Assembly: GCF_041381155.1 (NCBI RefSeq)
Contig: NC_091144.1
Coordinates: forward strand, 12,843,544-12,907,543
DNA from: Argopecten irradians
Taxonomy: Eukaryota; Mollusca; Bivalvia; Pectinida; Pectinidae
DNA length: 64,000 nt
Direction of reading: 5' to 3'
Shown: in pieces, positions 46,401-61,200 of the stretch
Numbering within the stretch: the first letter of the stretch is position 1
How the letters are laid out: every line of letters begins with the position of its first letter
Position numbers and translations under genes: made by a program
The notes under the pieces: generated by a model
What the model saw: only the letters and a program-made list of their open reading frames with translations
The model's database searches: none
What the model was told of the DNA's origin: nothing

Positions 46401-49400
46401 ATACTGAGAAACCTACTTATGGTGTTAATCAAAATTGGTAAGATTTGAAGAAAATTAAGTGAAGATAAAATTAAGAAAATTGATATTTAGTTGGTAGAAC
46501 GTTCATTTACATTGTTATAAACACAATGTGACGTTATCTGTCGGAACATATAAAATGATCAAGTAGTAACTAGACTAGATTCTTACACTAGTTGTGGTCC
46601 TCTTCCTCTTGATGTACGTATATGTATATAGGAAAGGATTGATGGCAGAATTGATGGGAAGGACTAGCACCATCACCCAGGCATACACATCTGGAGATAT
46701 AGAGCCTCCCGTCTGCGCCCACAATCCTAGAAATAGTATTTACGCTCAACTTTTAAATTGTTCACAGTTTGATAAGTGTTGCGATGTGTTTAATGTAAAT
46801 AAGAAAATGTAAAGATTTGCACTTGTTGTTGTGGTTTCCATGGCTATATTAACGGAGATTTAATAAAAACGAATAAAACAAAAGTCCACGAATATTTCCA
46901 CTTTAGTGTATGACACGCCAATGTTAAGGCAATGATGCAATTGGTTTGTGGCCAAGGTAGTGCGAACTTTCGCAATTTATTTGATCAAACTGTATGATTA
47001 TTTCCGTAAAATTATAATATCTGGTTTTATACGACGGTGTTAAGATGAAGGGATTAAGCATTCAGCACAGCAGTTTATCTTCTCCATGTTTTACGAACAA
47101 ATATTACGTTAAAGGTCCCTTCTTGCTCTTTGTTGAAATATTCGATATTTTATCAAAATCCAATTTCATTGTAGTAATCAATCTGATTGAAATACAGATC
47201 CTTATTTATAACCACTTGTAATTACATTCCATAAGTCTTATAAGGGTGACCTTTATACCACCTGGTCTTCAGATAAAAATCATTTTCTACACCTAGTTAC
47301 ATCACTTTGAAGCACTTTGATCGGCCAATTCAAAAGGTCACCCGAACGTGACCCTAATAGGATGTTGTCAGATTTTTTATCAAACGGAGTGAACGGAGTG
47401 ATGAAACATGGATATGTATTTTAAATAGTCTGCTGTAATAATCTTATATATAGAGTGAATGTGAAAACTAACCTATGACACCTATCGGAAACCAACAGCA
47501 GAAGTCTGTGGCCACGACCAGGAACAGGGATTTGGCGAGTTCCATTTCAATCCTCCGGTTCTGTGTGGCCGCTAAGCTGCCACTGCCTTTCATGGTTCTG
47601 TAGATATACACTTGTGCCATAACAATTAAAAGGAACACAAGACTATTCAGGCCGATAAAAATAGCCGCAGCATATTCGTCTCCTGGTGAACTCTCGCCTG
47701 TTAGGGGCAGCGCCAGACAGACACCGGACCTCGAATAAAACTCTCCTTTAAAGTATGCTTGGATGAATACCTGTGGTGTTATGGCTATTCCGATAGTCAA
47801 AAGCCAAACAATACTCACTACAACTCCAGCTCGTCTCCAGGTGAGTTTCCGCGTAGACAACGGAAAGACAATGGCGATAAACCTATCAATGGTTATTAGG
47901 AGGATGATAAAGGTAGACATCTCGCTGGAGATCATAGACAGGATACCCGCCGTGGCACACAGGGCGCTTTCCCTCCAAGATTTGTCGTAAGATACGTACC
48001 TCCCACTATAATGAGCGTCAACAGAGGCAATGATCAACATGTACACTCCCATCAGGAAATCGGACATACTCAAGTTTATCACGAATAAAGAATAACTCTT
48101 TTTCATGTGCTTTCTGTCAATAATTGTACGGTATATTATCACAAATGCATTCCCTAGCACAGCCGTTACTCCTATGAGCCAGAGACATATTCGAAGAATC
48201 CCGAGACCAACAAGGTTAGAACAAGATGATATGGATTCCTCCGGGGCGAAACAATTATCACTAGCTACAGAATCAGGCCGGATGCAACACATTTTATAGG
48301 AATCTGTGTATAGAAAGGCTAAATTGTCGAGACCATTGAAGAGAAACTCGTGTATTTCAAGCAAATTGTCGTGAATATCGAGAGTTTTCAAGTTTCCTAG
48401 ATTAGCGAATACATCGGTTTGAATGTCCTGGATGTAACTTGCACTAATGTTAAGATATGTCAAAGAAGTGAAGTCATTGAACGTTCCAGTGCGAATTTGC
48501 TGTAATTCTGTATGTGTCACCGTTAAACGATGTAGAGACTGCATTCCAACGAACGCCGTGATGTCTATAGTTGTAATTGGATTCTTACTGAGGTTCAATG
48601 TCAACAAGGAACGCAAATCCTTAAAAACTTCCGCCGGAACCTCCTCTATCAAGTTGGAGGAGAGGTCTAGATCCTTTAACTTCGTCAGGTGTTGTAGTAC
48701 TGACTGGCGTGGCATACTAGTTTGCAGATCCTTCAATGGTGTGTGTGCTATTTGAAGGTTGGATAACGAATTTAAACCACTGAAAAAATCTCTCTCGATC
48801 CTAAACAATGGGTTATGACTTAAAATTAGTACCTTCAGCCACATTTTCGGAAATATATTTTTGGACAGTGTTTCAATATTGTTGAAAGATAAGTCAAGAT
48901 GGCGAAGAGCAGACATGTTCTGGAAGAGTGATTGCCCACTAATGAGAAGCTCGCGGATAGAACAGTGCTTCAAAATAAGTGTTGTTACAAGCTGCAGACT
49001 GACAGGGACGTGAGGACGCAGGTCAGACATGTTGGTTGTCAGATTAATCCATCTTGCATCAGAATGGATCCGATTTAGAGGGATAATATTCGTATCACTA
49101 TCACATTGGAACGTCATCCCGCGACATTTACAGTTATCTGGACACGTAGGGTGACAGTTTAGTTCATCGTCTCCCCGACGACAGTGTCGAACACCGTCGC
49201 AGAGTTGGCTGAACGGGACACACTGCTGGGTCGAACGGCATTTGTAGTGTACATCACACGTGCCCCTGTCTGAAACAAAAAGAGAGAAATCTTTGTTACA
49301 AAACCTGATTTTGGCATTTCTGTAACCAATCTACTTTATATTATGTGACCGTGTTAACGTTTTAAGCGTTTTGATAAAGGGACATATACTGTCTTGTAAA

Positions 49401-52400
49401 TTCGACCATACGGTCAGGATTACTTCCTTGCCTCAGAGATAGAACTAGAGCTGATAAAGTATAACCGTGCGCACTTGACAACGTAATGTTCTATGTGATT
49501 CAAATATAACAAGTCAGAGTGGTATGCAATACCCATTTCTCATGCTGAGTCTTTCATATATTAGATGATCTGTAATCTGGTTTGGTTCGACATCCTTTTA
49601 ACAGCCAAGGACCTCCCGTGCATACAATGTGTTGCGGTATGTGAAAATCTGTATGTTTATTAGGAGGCCGCTGTATACTCATTTTATATATCTTTATGAT
49701 AGTGCCCTTTTATAGTGCTATATCACTGAAACATGCTGCAGACATCGAACAAGCACACCTCACCCGGTCACATGATACTGTACTGACAATTTTCTTATGA
49801 GAAATCTGGTAATGCAAGAGTGATGTTTGTAACATTATAAATGCAACAAACCGCATTCGAACTCGTCTTCCTGATTTGGACAATGACTTCTTCCATCACA
49901 TATGAATCTCTGGTGCAGGCAAAATGATCCAGGACACTTGGCATAGTTGACAGGACACTCGAACTCCTCTACAATAGTTCTAAAGTGCATCATTTCCTCA
50001 AAAATATGAAGAGGCAGAAGTACAAAATCGTAAAAATATATATAAAAAAATGTATAAAGAACAAATATTGGTTTGCTAGATACGATGAGACATGATAGAA
50101 GTATACAATATATATATGGCGAAGAAATATTTGTTTTCCTAAAGGTTTGGAAGAATGCTGCCCAAAGAACAGGTACCAGAGGAGACCCATTCGAACTTTA
50201 TCGTCATCGCTCTAGAACAATATTAAGGAAAAACTCGATTTTTTTTTTACATTTGAAGCAGTTTTCCTACACACGTACTGATAGACACATAACGCCTTTA
50301 AAGTTTACTTAGGCACATTCTAGACTTACACTATCATGACAACAGGCCAAAATTATTGTCTCTGGAAATGTCGCAAAGTAGCAGCCTTTAGATACTAGAG
50401 TCCAATGGAGAGGTGCCTGTGAGACCCTATTATAAATAACTATTTCAGGTATATAGTAATAAATGCCATATAATTTACCACAATCCTGAAGGTGAGTAAG
50501 ATCTCTACAAGCTGTCGGCTCCCCTGTCGGATCAAAGTCCATTAAACATCTATCTTTTTGGTAGTATACCATGCCGTTTTTACAGAATTTAGGATTACTA
50601 GCATACGCGGGATCAACATCTGTGGCAACTACAATAAAGAAAATATAAACATACCGTAAAACCTGTCTCAGTGACCACCTCTGCATAAAGTTAATCTATT
50701 TAACAGGTATAAAATTAAAATTCAACCTGTTTATATAAAGGCTAACCTAATGATAATTATCATAAAGACATTTTATTGTCTGCCTTGGATGATCTTTATA
50801 TATTTCATCTTTTATTGTCCCGCCTTTCTACGCCAGGGAGGTTACTGTCCTTACCTTCTGTACATATCAGCGGAGATACGGCAAGGATGATAGTCTTTTC
50901 AGACGTGACATCAGAAACAGGAAGTTCATCCTTTTTTGTAATGGCTACCCAGTTACTTCCGGCTGTGTTTGGTGTTGTCGGTATTTGTGTGTTTTGTACG
51001 GACGGGGTAAGCTTGCATCTGAAAATAAAGACGTTGTCCTTTATATACCATTTCAAACCTAACTTGAACCAACAGGGGCTGATATCACAGGAGGTATAAC
51101 GAAATAACATTCGGTTGTATTCTGGACCTTAAGTCGAATAATTAATGAAACATTTCATTGTCATTGGTGGACAGAACCGATGTAATGTTTATTATATAAT
51201 AGCCTTTCTGTTTATATTTGAATAACATTATTGTAAAAGCTTATACAGTATCAATGAGCAATTATTTTTATTTACGATCTGTATATAACAAGATTCGTTC
51301 GCCCAGTGCCGCGGTCTACGGGACTATTAGGTCGATTGCAATAACACCTAATCACTCATATTGTCAGAGTATAAACAAAGAAGCATTTTTCCCCAGGTAA
51401 TCGGCAAAAGTGACCGTTTATCTTCTAGTGTCTCGAATTATGCTCATAATAATGTTAGTTTTAATATTTGTTTTTCTAAAAAGTGTATGTTGTAATAATT
51501 AAACTTGTACCCAATGGAAAAACCAGGGAAATATACTTTGGTAGAAGTAAAGTTTAACATAGCTGTTGTAACTTACTCTGATGTTGTACAATATCCCGAA
51601 CAGCCTTCAACAGATACATTCAAAGCATTCGTGTTACCGTTCAGACCAGATATCCACTCCACCAAGACGCTATCCCTGGCTCTTCCCATGACGTTCACAC
51701 AGCCCCGGATGTACTGTACACAGGACGTTGCCTTGGTAACTAACTGGAGTTGTACTTCTGTGTTGGTGTAATCTATTTGAGTGACAACGAATGGGCGAAC
51801 GTCTATCCATACAGCTTCGGAGATAAGTGGACTTCCGGAATAGGTTGACAATGGTCTTTTTCCAAGTTCGTTTTCAAATGGCCAGGTCGTTTCCATACTG
51901 TTTGCCTTTAACGTGCAGTTCACATTGGTTGCCCCTTTAATACAGATAAATAAATACTACATAATTCAATATATACATATCGAAAACGGAATGCCAAATT
52001 ATATTTCATTAGTACGGATTCTTAAGCATTATGATATATTTTCGCACATTAATGGAATCCAAGTAGTAGATATTCATTTTCCGCTAGCAAATATCAATTT
52101 CTCCTAAAGCTTAGTCCTTTGGTAAACCTAAATGAAATAAACTTCCATTTAAAGATGCTACATCGCTGACAAATGGTATTTTTGGGACAGACGATTTAGA
52201 TCCAGTTGCAAAAGTTACTTAGTTTACACCATTACCACCATTAAAAATAATTAATTGCGTTCCGAAAAAGATCCATATGTCCTACATGGAATGAAGTAGT
52301 GGTTGCGCACGCACCAAAAACAAAGTTAATTTTTCCTATGTATTTTTGTTTTCATTAGAAACATACATACACGATTAAACATAAATAATTGTCCAAATTA

Positions 52401-55168
52401 TTAATATTATATATGCTCTGTCGGCGGTGGAGCATCTTTAACTAATGTTAAATGGACTGACTAATTAAGATTAATATCATACCGTACTGAACAAGTCCCA
52501 GACTGACGGCGACAGCAGTGATATTTGATGCATCATTATGTAACAAACTCCCACAGGAGTACACACGCGTAAGGCACTGCATTGTCTGGGTGGATTCATC
52601 ATTCCCGGAAACGCAATCCAATGTTCTGTCACAAAGTCGAGCCGACGGAAAAATCACGTCAGGGGTTGAACATTTATAGCTGTAAGCTGTCGGAATGTAG
52701 GGATTTTCTGGAAGAAAAATGCCAATTCCATCAAAAGTATAATTGCATATCTTTTTCATAAGTGGCAGTGAATGATAGATATACATTTTACAAAAGGGAT
52801 CAAAATGGAGTAAATTGGAAGGAATATCCATACCCTCGTATAAAATTAGTTTTTTTCATACCTACATTTTGATACATTTTGAAAAACAATCCAGAAAACT
52901 GGAAATAGCGCCACATTGACATAAGAATCGATTATCTAAAATTCTTCAATAAAACCAGATTTCTATTTTCTATTATCGTTCTATTGTCTTGAACGGTGTC
53001 AATTTTGTCGACGTAGTAACAAAGCGTCATCTTATTTCATCTTCATTTCATATTTTGACGAGGAGACAAGAAAAATGCAATCATACGTAATAGCGATATT
53101 CCAACCGTTTGTGTATGGCTGACAATAGAAGACAGAAAATAAACTAAAACTTAAAGCACAATATTCTGATATGAATTCAGATTTTGATGTCAAATATAGA
53201 TAACGATATCAAATGAATATACACTTGATTGTCATTTATAAAATTTAAGCGACGTCTGCGCTACTTTTGTTTTATTCGCTTAAATAAAAAGACTAATAAC
53301 CGGACTTTCATCATACTGTGCTTTAACCATCTGTTTTAAGATATCTTGGAAATTTCTTTTTCAAAATATATTGATTTGATCCAACGTAAATTTTGTATGA
53401 TTAACTTTCTGTCTTGGTATATCGCAAAGCTTTAGAAAGTCCTCACAATGTCCTGCCGAGCTAACAAATGAATATCACACTTTATGTTCTCATTATTTGT
53501 ATATATAGAACCTTTAGGCGAGTAACTTATCCAATTTTTCAACTTTTCTAACGCGGTAATGGAGCTATTTGTCTTATTACATGTAAATGAAAGCGAAATG
53601 AAATGGAAATGAAAGCGAATCATTTAGGTCTCTCTATAAGTTAAAATGGGTACTTAACATAATGGAAGCGTAAATGTTTGGATCATATTTATTTCTCATC
53701 AACTACAGGTATCATTCAGTAATAATGTTTAATATGCATTATTGTTGTCTAAAAGTAGGTTTCAGTTTTTTTTAAATAAGTCTAGTTGACCTCGACTGCA
53801 GTTTCATCACTTAATAAAACACGAACCCTCGCATGAAATGATTTAATATCTCAGCGATTGGAATACATGTACTTAGTATTGAAATATTGGCATATTTTCA
53901 AGCTACGCGTTTTTAAATCTCTGATATCTATTCTTTTATCTTTTCCCATACTTTATGTACCACTATTTGAAGTTAATGACCGCATACGCAAATACGGCAT
54001 CAATTCAGTGTTTGTCATTACCAAGCAGGGATATTATCATCGATAGAAAGTAAACATTGCGAAATTAGTTCACTGTTTACCTAAGAAATTTCATTACAAT
54101 AAAATTGATAATAAAAAACTAATTTTACTGCATCTTAATTTCATTATGTGCACAATAGTTTTAACAAAGGGACCGCGATGATCAAGTACATTCGATGTCC
54201 CAATATATTGCCACGTGCCTTATGGGTTACGAGTAGAAATCCTGTGTGGGACAGTTGCCTAGCACTGACCGCACATCCGTGTTGTTCTCAAGGTACTCCA
54301 TTTTTTCTTCACCAGCAGATATGGCACGCCCATAGATGAAAGGCTATTAATTGGACATTAAACTTATAAACCACGGTTGAAAGTTATCAAGAAGTTTTCT
54401 ATTTATAATGCGAATGAATATGAAGTATGTGTACGGACCTTTACATAGAATATCTGCCTCATCACTACCATCCGCACACTCTGTCTCCCCGTCACAAACA
54501 TCATATGACGCAATACATTGTAGGTTATTACACTGCCACTGGCTTCTTCCTTCACATGGAGGGTAGTCTGGTCAAACATAAACCTTTCTGTGTAATTGTG
54601 CCCATTTGTCAATATTCACAAACACATTTCATGTTTCTTTCGAATTCGTATGAGTTAAGAACTTTGTTAAAAAACCAAATCTGTCAATAAACGTGCCGTA
54701 GAAGTAATTAGCTATTAATTATTATTAAAATATTTGGTATTTATATCGACTTTTAAACATTCTAACGAGATCAGTTTTTTAAAATATTTTTCTTTGATTT
54801 ACTTCATGAAGCTTCTGCTAACGAAGCGCTTATAGCTAATACTATACAAGGACAATTGAAAAAATAAATTAAAAAAAAATATATTGTTTAAAACACAGAC
54901 CGTGTGATTCCACAAAGAGGAGATGCTATCTATTTACGAAGCTTCTGTACAAATGACCTATCTGGAAGAATTTTTAAAATTCCTTAGTTATTTATATTCA
55001 GAAATGTTTTGTGTTTCAATATAATATTCCAGTTTTAATCACATGAACCTTAATTCAAGGGAAATCTTAACCCGGATTCGCATCGACTTTTAATAGCCAG
55101 TACATAGATGGAACTTACGACGCTGTCTTTTCCAGAACGCTTTGTTCGTATCACTCACGTTACAATGT

Positions 55169-55203
<35 letters not shown>

Positions 55204-58200
55204 ATTTATATATATATATATGTATGTCCTGTCGTATTTGTAATGGGATATAGACATAATGATACATCGATATTAATAAGATATCTAGAAAATCATTTAC
55301 TGCAATTGTTCTCGTCCGACCCATCCGAACAATCCCAGTAGAAGTCGCACACAGTGGACGCCGACACACAGCCTCCACAGTTACACTGGAAACTCGTGCC
55401 GGAACACGCTTCTCCTGTGAAAAAACCATACCAAACACCATATTAAAACTTTGACAGGTAATATATTTACCTCTATCTCTATTTATCTCTAATTTCTCGT
55501 ATTATCCTTCAAAAAGTCAGCAATTGTATAGTAATTGTTCAATAATAGCATACTGAAGTTAGTCCTTTGTTAGATATACTGATAACCAGAAAAAAAGAAA
55601 GGGAAAAATGATTAAATAATAAAAATATTTAAAGGCAACATCTGTGTCAAAATGTGTCACAGCAAACTCGTTTTGTATGGCTTTAGGCATATGCAATTTA
55701 TAATTGGCTATGTTATCGGCCAACTTTATAAAATACACAGTTCATATCATCATCCTAAAGTTACATGTGCCGTAGTTTTCTTTACAAACGATCTAAGATA
55801 AGCTTTTAATATATAATTCATCACCAAATGTTACCAACATTGTGGGAATTACAGTACTTATAATGTATTGCTTTTGTAATTTAACAAGTACATATAAGAG
55901 CTGAAGATGTCATTTCACACTTCTACAGTGTTATTGGTAATCGTGAAGTAATTTCTACAGGAATATTTCCATTTGTACATACATAGGGCATAAGAAAACA
56001 ACAATTTTACAGTACTTAACTTTTGTGTTGTAAATAACGTTTATAAAGCATCTGAAGCCATTGGAATTATTTTAACGGCTTAATTAATCAACCTTTATGG
56101 TTTTCAATAGATTAATGAAGACCAAATAATATTTTCGCTTAGTTACGGCACATTTAACTTAAATTTAGTTAAGGATTGATCTTCATATACTTTTACTATT
56201 CCATTTAACCATTACGATATTGACAGAGACAATGACAACTGACCACAGTCCTCTTCGTCAGACTGGTCCCAACAATCACTGGCCGTATCGCACACAAACT
56301 CGCTAGATATGTACTCCCCGGACACCAAACATCGGAATAGGTCCTTGTCTCCTGTGTAACTGGTGCGGCCTGGGGCGATTCTTATGCCTGTTGTCAAAAA
56401 ATACTGAATTATCTGTTTTCAATACAGAAACATGAAAAGCAAAGATTTTGAATAGAAAAAAAGAAACAAACAACATTTAAAATGACAAAATGAGGTAAAC
56501 GCTATATCGTGGTATGTTAAGACAATCCTCAAGATACATTTTATTTCAAATTTCTCATATGTAAAGTGTCATTAAAGATATTCTATCTGTGGTAATTTGT
56601 TCAGACCGTATGTTTCTGTTACATCGGTAAAGTGTCATTTAAGATATTCTATCTGTGGTAATTTGTTCAGACCGTATGTTTCTGTTACATCGGTAAAGTG
56701 TCATTAAAGATATTCTATCTGCGTTAATTTGTTAAGACCGCATATTTCTGTTTCATCGGTAGAGTGTCATAAAAGATATTCTATCTGTGGTAATTTGTTA
56801 AAACAACATGTTTCTGCTACATCGGTAAAGTGTCATTAAAGATATTCTATCTGTGGTAATTTGTTACGACCATATTTTTCTTTTACATTTGTTAATATTA
56901 CATGACCTATACTCATTTTAAATGTTATGTTTTGTGTAGATTCTCGTGCGTTTGATACTTTGTCGCGTTAAATTACCACTATCCCTCCTGGGTAACGAGT
57001 TACGTAAGTGCTAAGTACTGAGCGATTATCCATAGTTTGTTTGTAGGAACTCCGACTTCCTACAGCTTATCGCATCTTTTGATGACACTTTGCGTTATTA
57101 GCACAAAAATAAACAATAAAACAATTTGATACATTGTAGCTACAACACACCTGTGATATGTTGCTGTTCCCGCCATTCACACGCCACCTCCTGTGTTCTA
57201 ACCCATTGCCATACCCGCCCTACGTCCATATGGAATTTTATTCCGAGAACCATAGGGACATCCTCCTCCAAACACCTTTTGCACTCTGAAGCTGATAGTC
57301 GACCACCAAACCTCAAAACAGAATCAAAGACTGAATATGATAAATGTATTGTTTTAATTTTGTTATTTGTGTTCAATGTGTTTAGATTTAAGTGTTTCCT
57401 GTATGCCGAAATAGCTTGCAAAATAAAGGTAGAAATTCGAATTACGAAAAAGCCATATCAATGTATGTATGCAGCATCAAACGAGGATTATTTCACTGTT
57501 GATATAGGGCCGTGCATGTATGAAAAGCCTTTTGAGGATTTTAAAAAAAGAAATAAAATAGAAGGAAAAAAATAAAAAAAAAAATACTTCAAAGTTGATG
57601 ATGACCTTTCACAGAATAGTAATTATTTGCTTGGTAATCCACTCACATTTACTAAAACTGCCTGAATAAAAATAACAGTGACTTATATGGAACAATTATC
57701 AGTGTTGTTTGGGCCACTGAACACAATTATACTGCTCATTATCACTAGATTGATACCATTGTGCAAACGTCAAGGATGAACCATCCACCCAAGCGAGGTC
57801 TTTCCACAGCATGGTATTTGCAGATAAGGTCAAACCTGTTAAATAAAACCGAGGATGATATCATGTAATGATATAAAAATCTGTCAATCTCTATTTTCAT
57901 CAAAAGAGACTCATTTTGCTGAGTCATCCTCAAGTTTTATTAATGTAATTTGATCAAATCATTTAAAAATATTATTCATAATTTTGTTTTATTCGTATCT
58001 AAAGTGTTGTTATGACATTTCGAAGAGAAAAGTTCGAGTTGCTGCTATATTTTCGGTTGAATTAATATTTAGTTCATTTGTTCGCAGAGAGAGGGAACAA
58101 ACTAATTCTGAACACACACTGTTAGTCTGGTACACTGTGTACACAATGGAAGTAATGGAGAGAACGGTCATCACTTCAATAAGTACAGATAAGGATTATC

Positions 58201-61200
58201 GGTGTATCATGCTTTTACCCACAATATGTCTGTTAGCTTCCCAAATGCATACAAGCCCTTACCTAGTTTTATTTCGAGTTCCGTGGCTTTGTGAACATGA
58301 AAAGCTATATCGTATATCCACTTATCTTTCTGGGACGTGTGGATAACGGCCAATGATCCATTTTTGTTGGCACACTCGTCCTCGTGCAGAAACTCGATAC
58401 AGCCAAACCTGATGATTGTACATTACATTTGTAAAAATTAAACTCGATAAAGCCAAACCTGATGGTTGTCCATTACATTTGTGAAATCAAACTCGATACA
58501 GCCAAACCTGATAATTGTAAATTACATTTGTAAAAATTAAACTCGATACAGCCTAACCTGATGGTTGTCCATTACATTTGTAAAAATAAAATCGATACTG
58601 TCAAACATGATGGAAGTAGATTACATTTGTAAAAATAAAATCGATGCAGTCAAACATGATGGATGTAGATTACATTTGTAAAAATAAAATCGATACCGTC
58701 AAACATGATGAAGTTAGATGACGTTTTTAAATACCAAACTCGAAACAGTCAAACCTGATGATTGTACTCAGTCAAACATGATCTAAATAAAGTCAAACAT
58801 GATGAATGTTCATTACATTTGTAAGAATAAAACTCGATACAGGCAAACCAGATGATTGTACATTGCATTTGTAAAACTAAACTGTATACAGTCACCTGAC
58901 GAATGTACATTTGATTCGTAAAATTAAAATCGATACAGGCAACCTATTTAAAAAAAATGTGTTATAAAACCAGGATACAGGCAAACTTCATAGTGCCATG
59001 TTAATACATTATTAACTCAATTTCATTGCATATCAAATTGATGGCTTAACATAAACCAAAAATCGTACAGAATTACGGACCAGAAATGTTAGTTAATCCG
59101 AGAGGAGGCAATTACTAAAGGAGAAACCTAACATCATTTATGCAATGATATTTTTAGTAATATCTGATAACTTCCTCGTTATACCATTACTGTCCTCTGT
59201 GTAACTAGATGATATATTAGTCATCTTTTTATATATAAATGAGAAAATTGAGACAGTTTTATTCTACATCATTCATGAATCATGCAATTAGACCTATTGA
59301 GACATAAGGTGATGTTTCAGTGACGAATTCAAATGTCAACTTTAATACGACTACTAATAAACCAATATAATTTAATGCTTAGTAATGACATTTACGTGAT
59401 CATCTGGACTTTATTCTTATATCCACTCATTACATAAAGATTTTTCGCCGTCGACGGAGCTTAAAATTCATTAATCATTTGGACAATAATTGGTGTTTAC
59501 TTGTGTGGACGTATGTCTGATTAACACGAAAAAATAACATAAAATGAATTGTTTTATGTTTGGTGCATTCGCAATAGGTACTTCATTCCATCTCAAAGTA
59601 TTATAAAAAAAACTCAAACTTTTGTTTCTGGAGACAAATACATCTGCTCTTGTTTGTGATAGAGACAATATAAAATGACAAAAATTAATGAGACATACAT
59701 ACTTTTCTGACTGAACCCCATTGTCTCCGCAGGTATCTGTAACATATATTTGAAGAAAAAGATGTTAGACTAATCCAATGATATCAAAATACGTATCAGG
59801 TTTGTTTTGAAATTATTTCAACTTATTTTTATTTTTATTTTTGACAAATCAATTTTGATTCCTTTAACTTATGACTTATTTGTATAACTGAAAGACTGAT
59901 TTCAAACATTTGAACACATCATGCAGCAAAACATGCATCTGTTGTTAACAACACCACCAACAGCGGGTTACCTTGAAATACATAGGCTGCGTAATGAGAT
60001 ATTGAGGCAATATGATTGCTTTTAAGAACACAAATCAGTATCAATTATGAGTTTCGTCAACCAAGATGTGCTCATTAAGAAAACGGACAGTCGAGGAATG
60101 CATCACAATTTTAACCTAACATTGAATAAGCAATTATCGGACCATTACCTGTGTGGTTTTCAATGCGGATATATATAATACGGCTAGTGATTTCAGTGTA
60201 ACTCGATTGTACAAGTGGCCATGAACGCAGATAACAAAATTAAAATAAAATTTTAATTTTCATCAGACTTTGCATAAAACTACAGCCATTGTAATTAACA
60301 TTCGATCAATGGCTGAATGTTCGGTTTTCATTTTTTTGTTATGCAAAGTGTCATAATCTTATGTAATTTAAAAAAAAAGTTTTATACATTAGCTTATTTC
60401 GTGTTGAATTGCAAGCTATGGGCGATCTAATTCTTCAGTTGTGTGTCATGTTACCATGTCGAGATCTAAAATGGAAATATCTTCTAAATCGCTATCACAA
60501 ACATTATAACTTTAGCATACCGATTTATCTTTCATTGCTGTAGGTGGTTTTTGTTAATAATTATACGCAACAACAATACCTACGCGAGCAGATAACTCAA
60601 AAATAAAAAGAACATATACTGCACTTTTAAAGGGACAATTACTCAGGCTAATTCTTTTACATAACCAAGAAGCAAAATTGGCATAAATGTATTGTTCTAC
60701 ATTTTATGGTGGTAAGATATTGACAAATTCCAAGATAATGTGTGTTTCATTTGTACGCAACAATCAATATATAAATATAAACTTCATTTATTTTACATCG
60801 ACTGCGAAACAAGTTATACAACTTATGTAAATCACTCACGATGGCCCGGATGTAAGCGCGCGAGGGGTCTTAGTGTGGGAGGAAACCGGAGTGCCCGGAG
60901 AAAACCCACGTGATCGGGCAGGTGACCCCTGACCTTTTCACGTCCGTGCCGGGGATCGAACCCTGGCCGGCTAGGTGAAAGGCGAGTGGTTTAACCACTA
61001 CACCACCCGATCACCCAATAATAACAATAATAACAACAATCAATATCTACGCGGAAGGGCAGATAACTCATGTAAAATAAAAAGAACAAATACTGTACTT
61101 GTTAAATAATACTTACCGTACTTGAAGTCGACAAAAGTGGTAATGTTGATTGTTTTGTTGACATCTACACAACTATACCAGCCCCGATCCCCCGGCAGAG

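Noticed and set aside
60940..61015. tRNA-like sequence with good A and B boxes
   Set aside because: It continues into a SINE body and its acceptor ends do not pair well; treated as a SINE head, not a tRNA gene. The same applies to the heads at 19440, 21070 and 32540.
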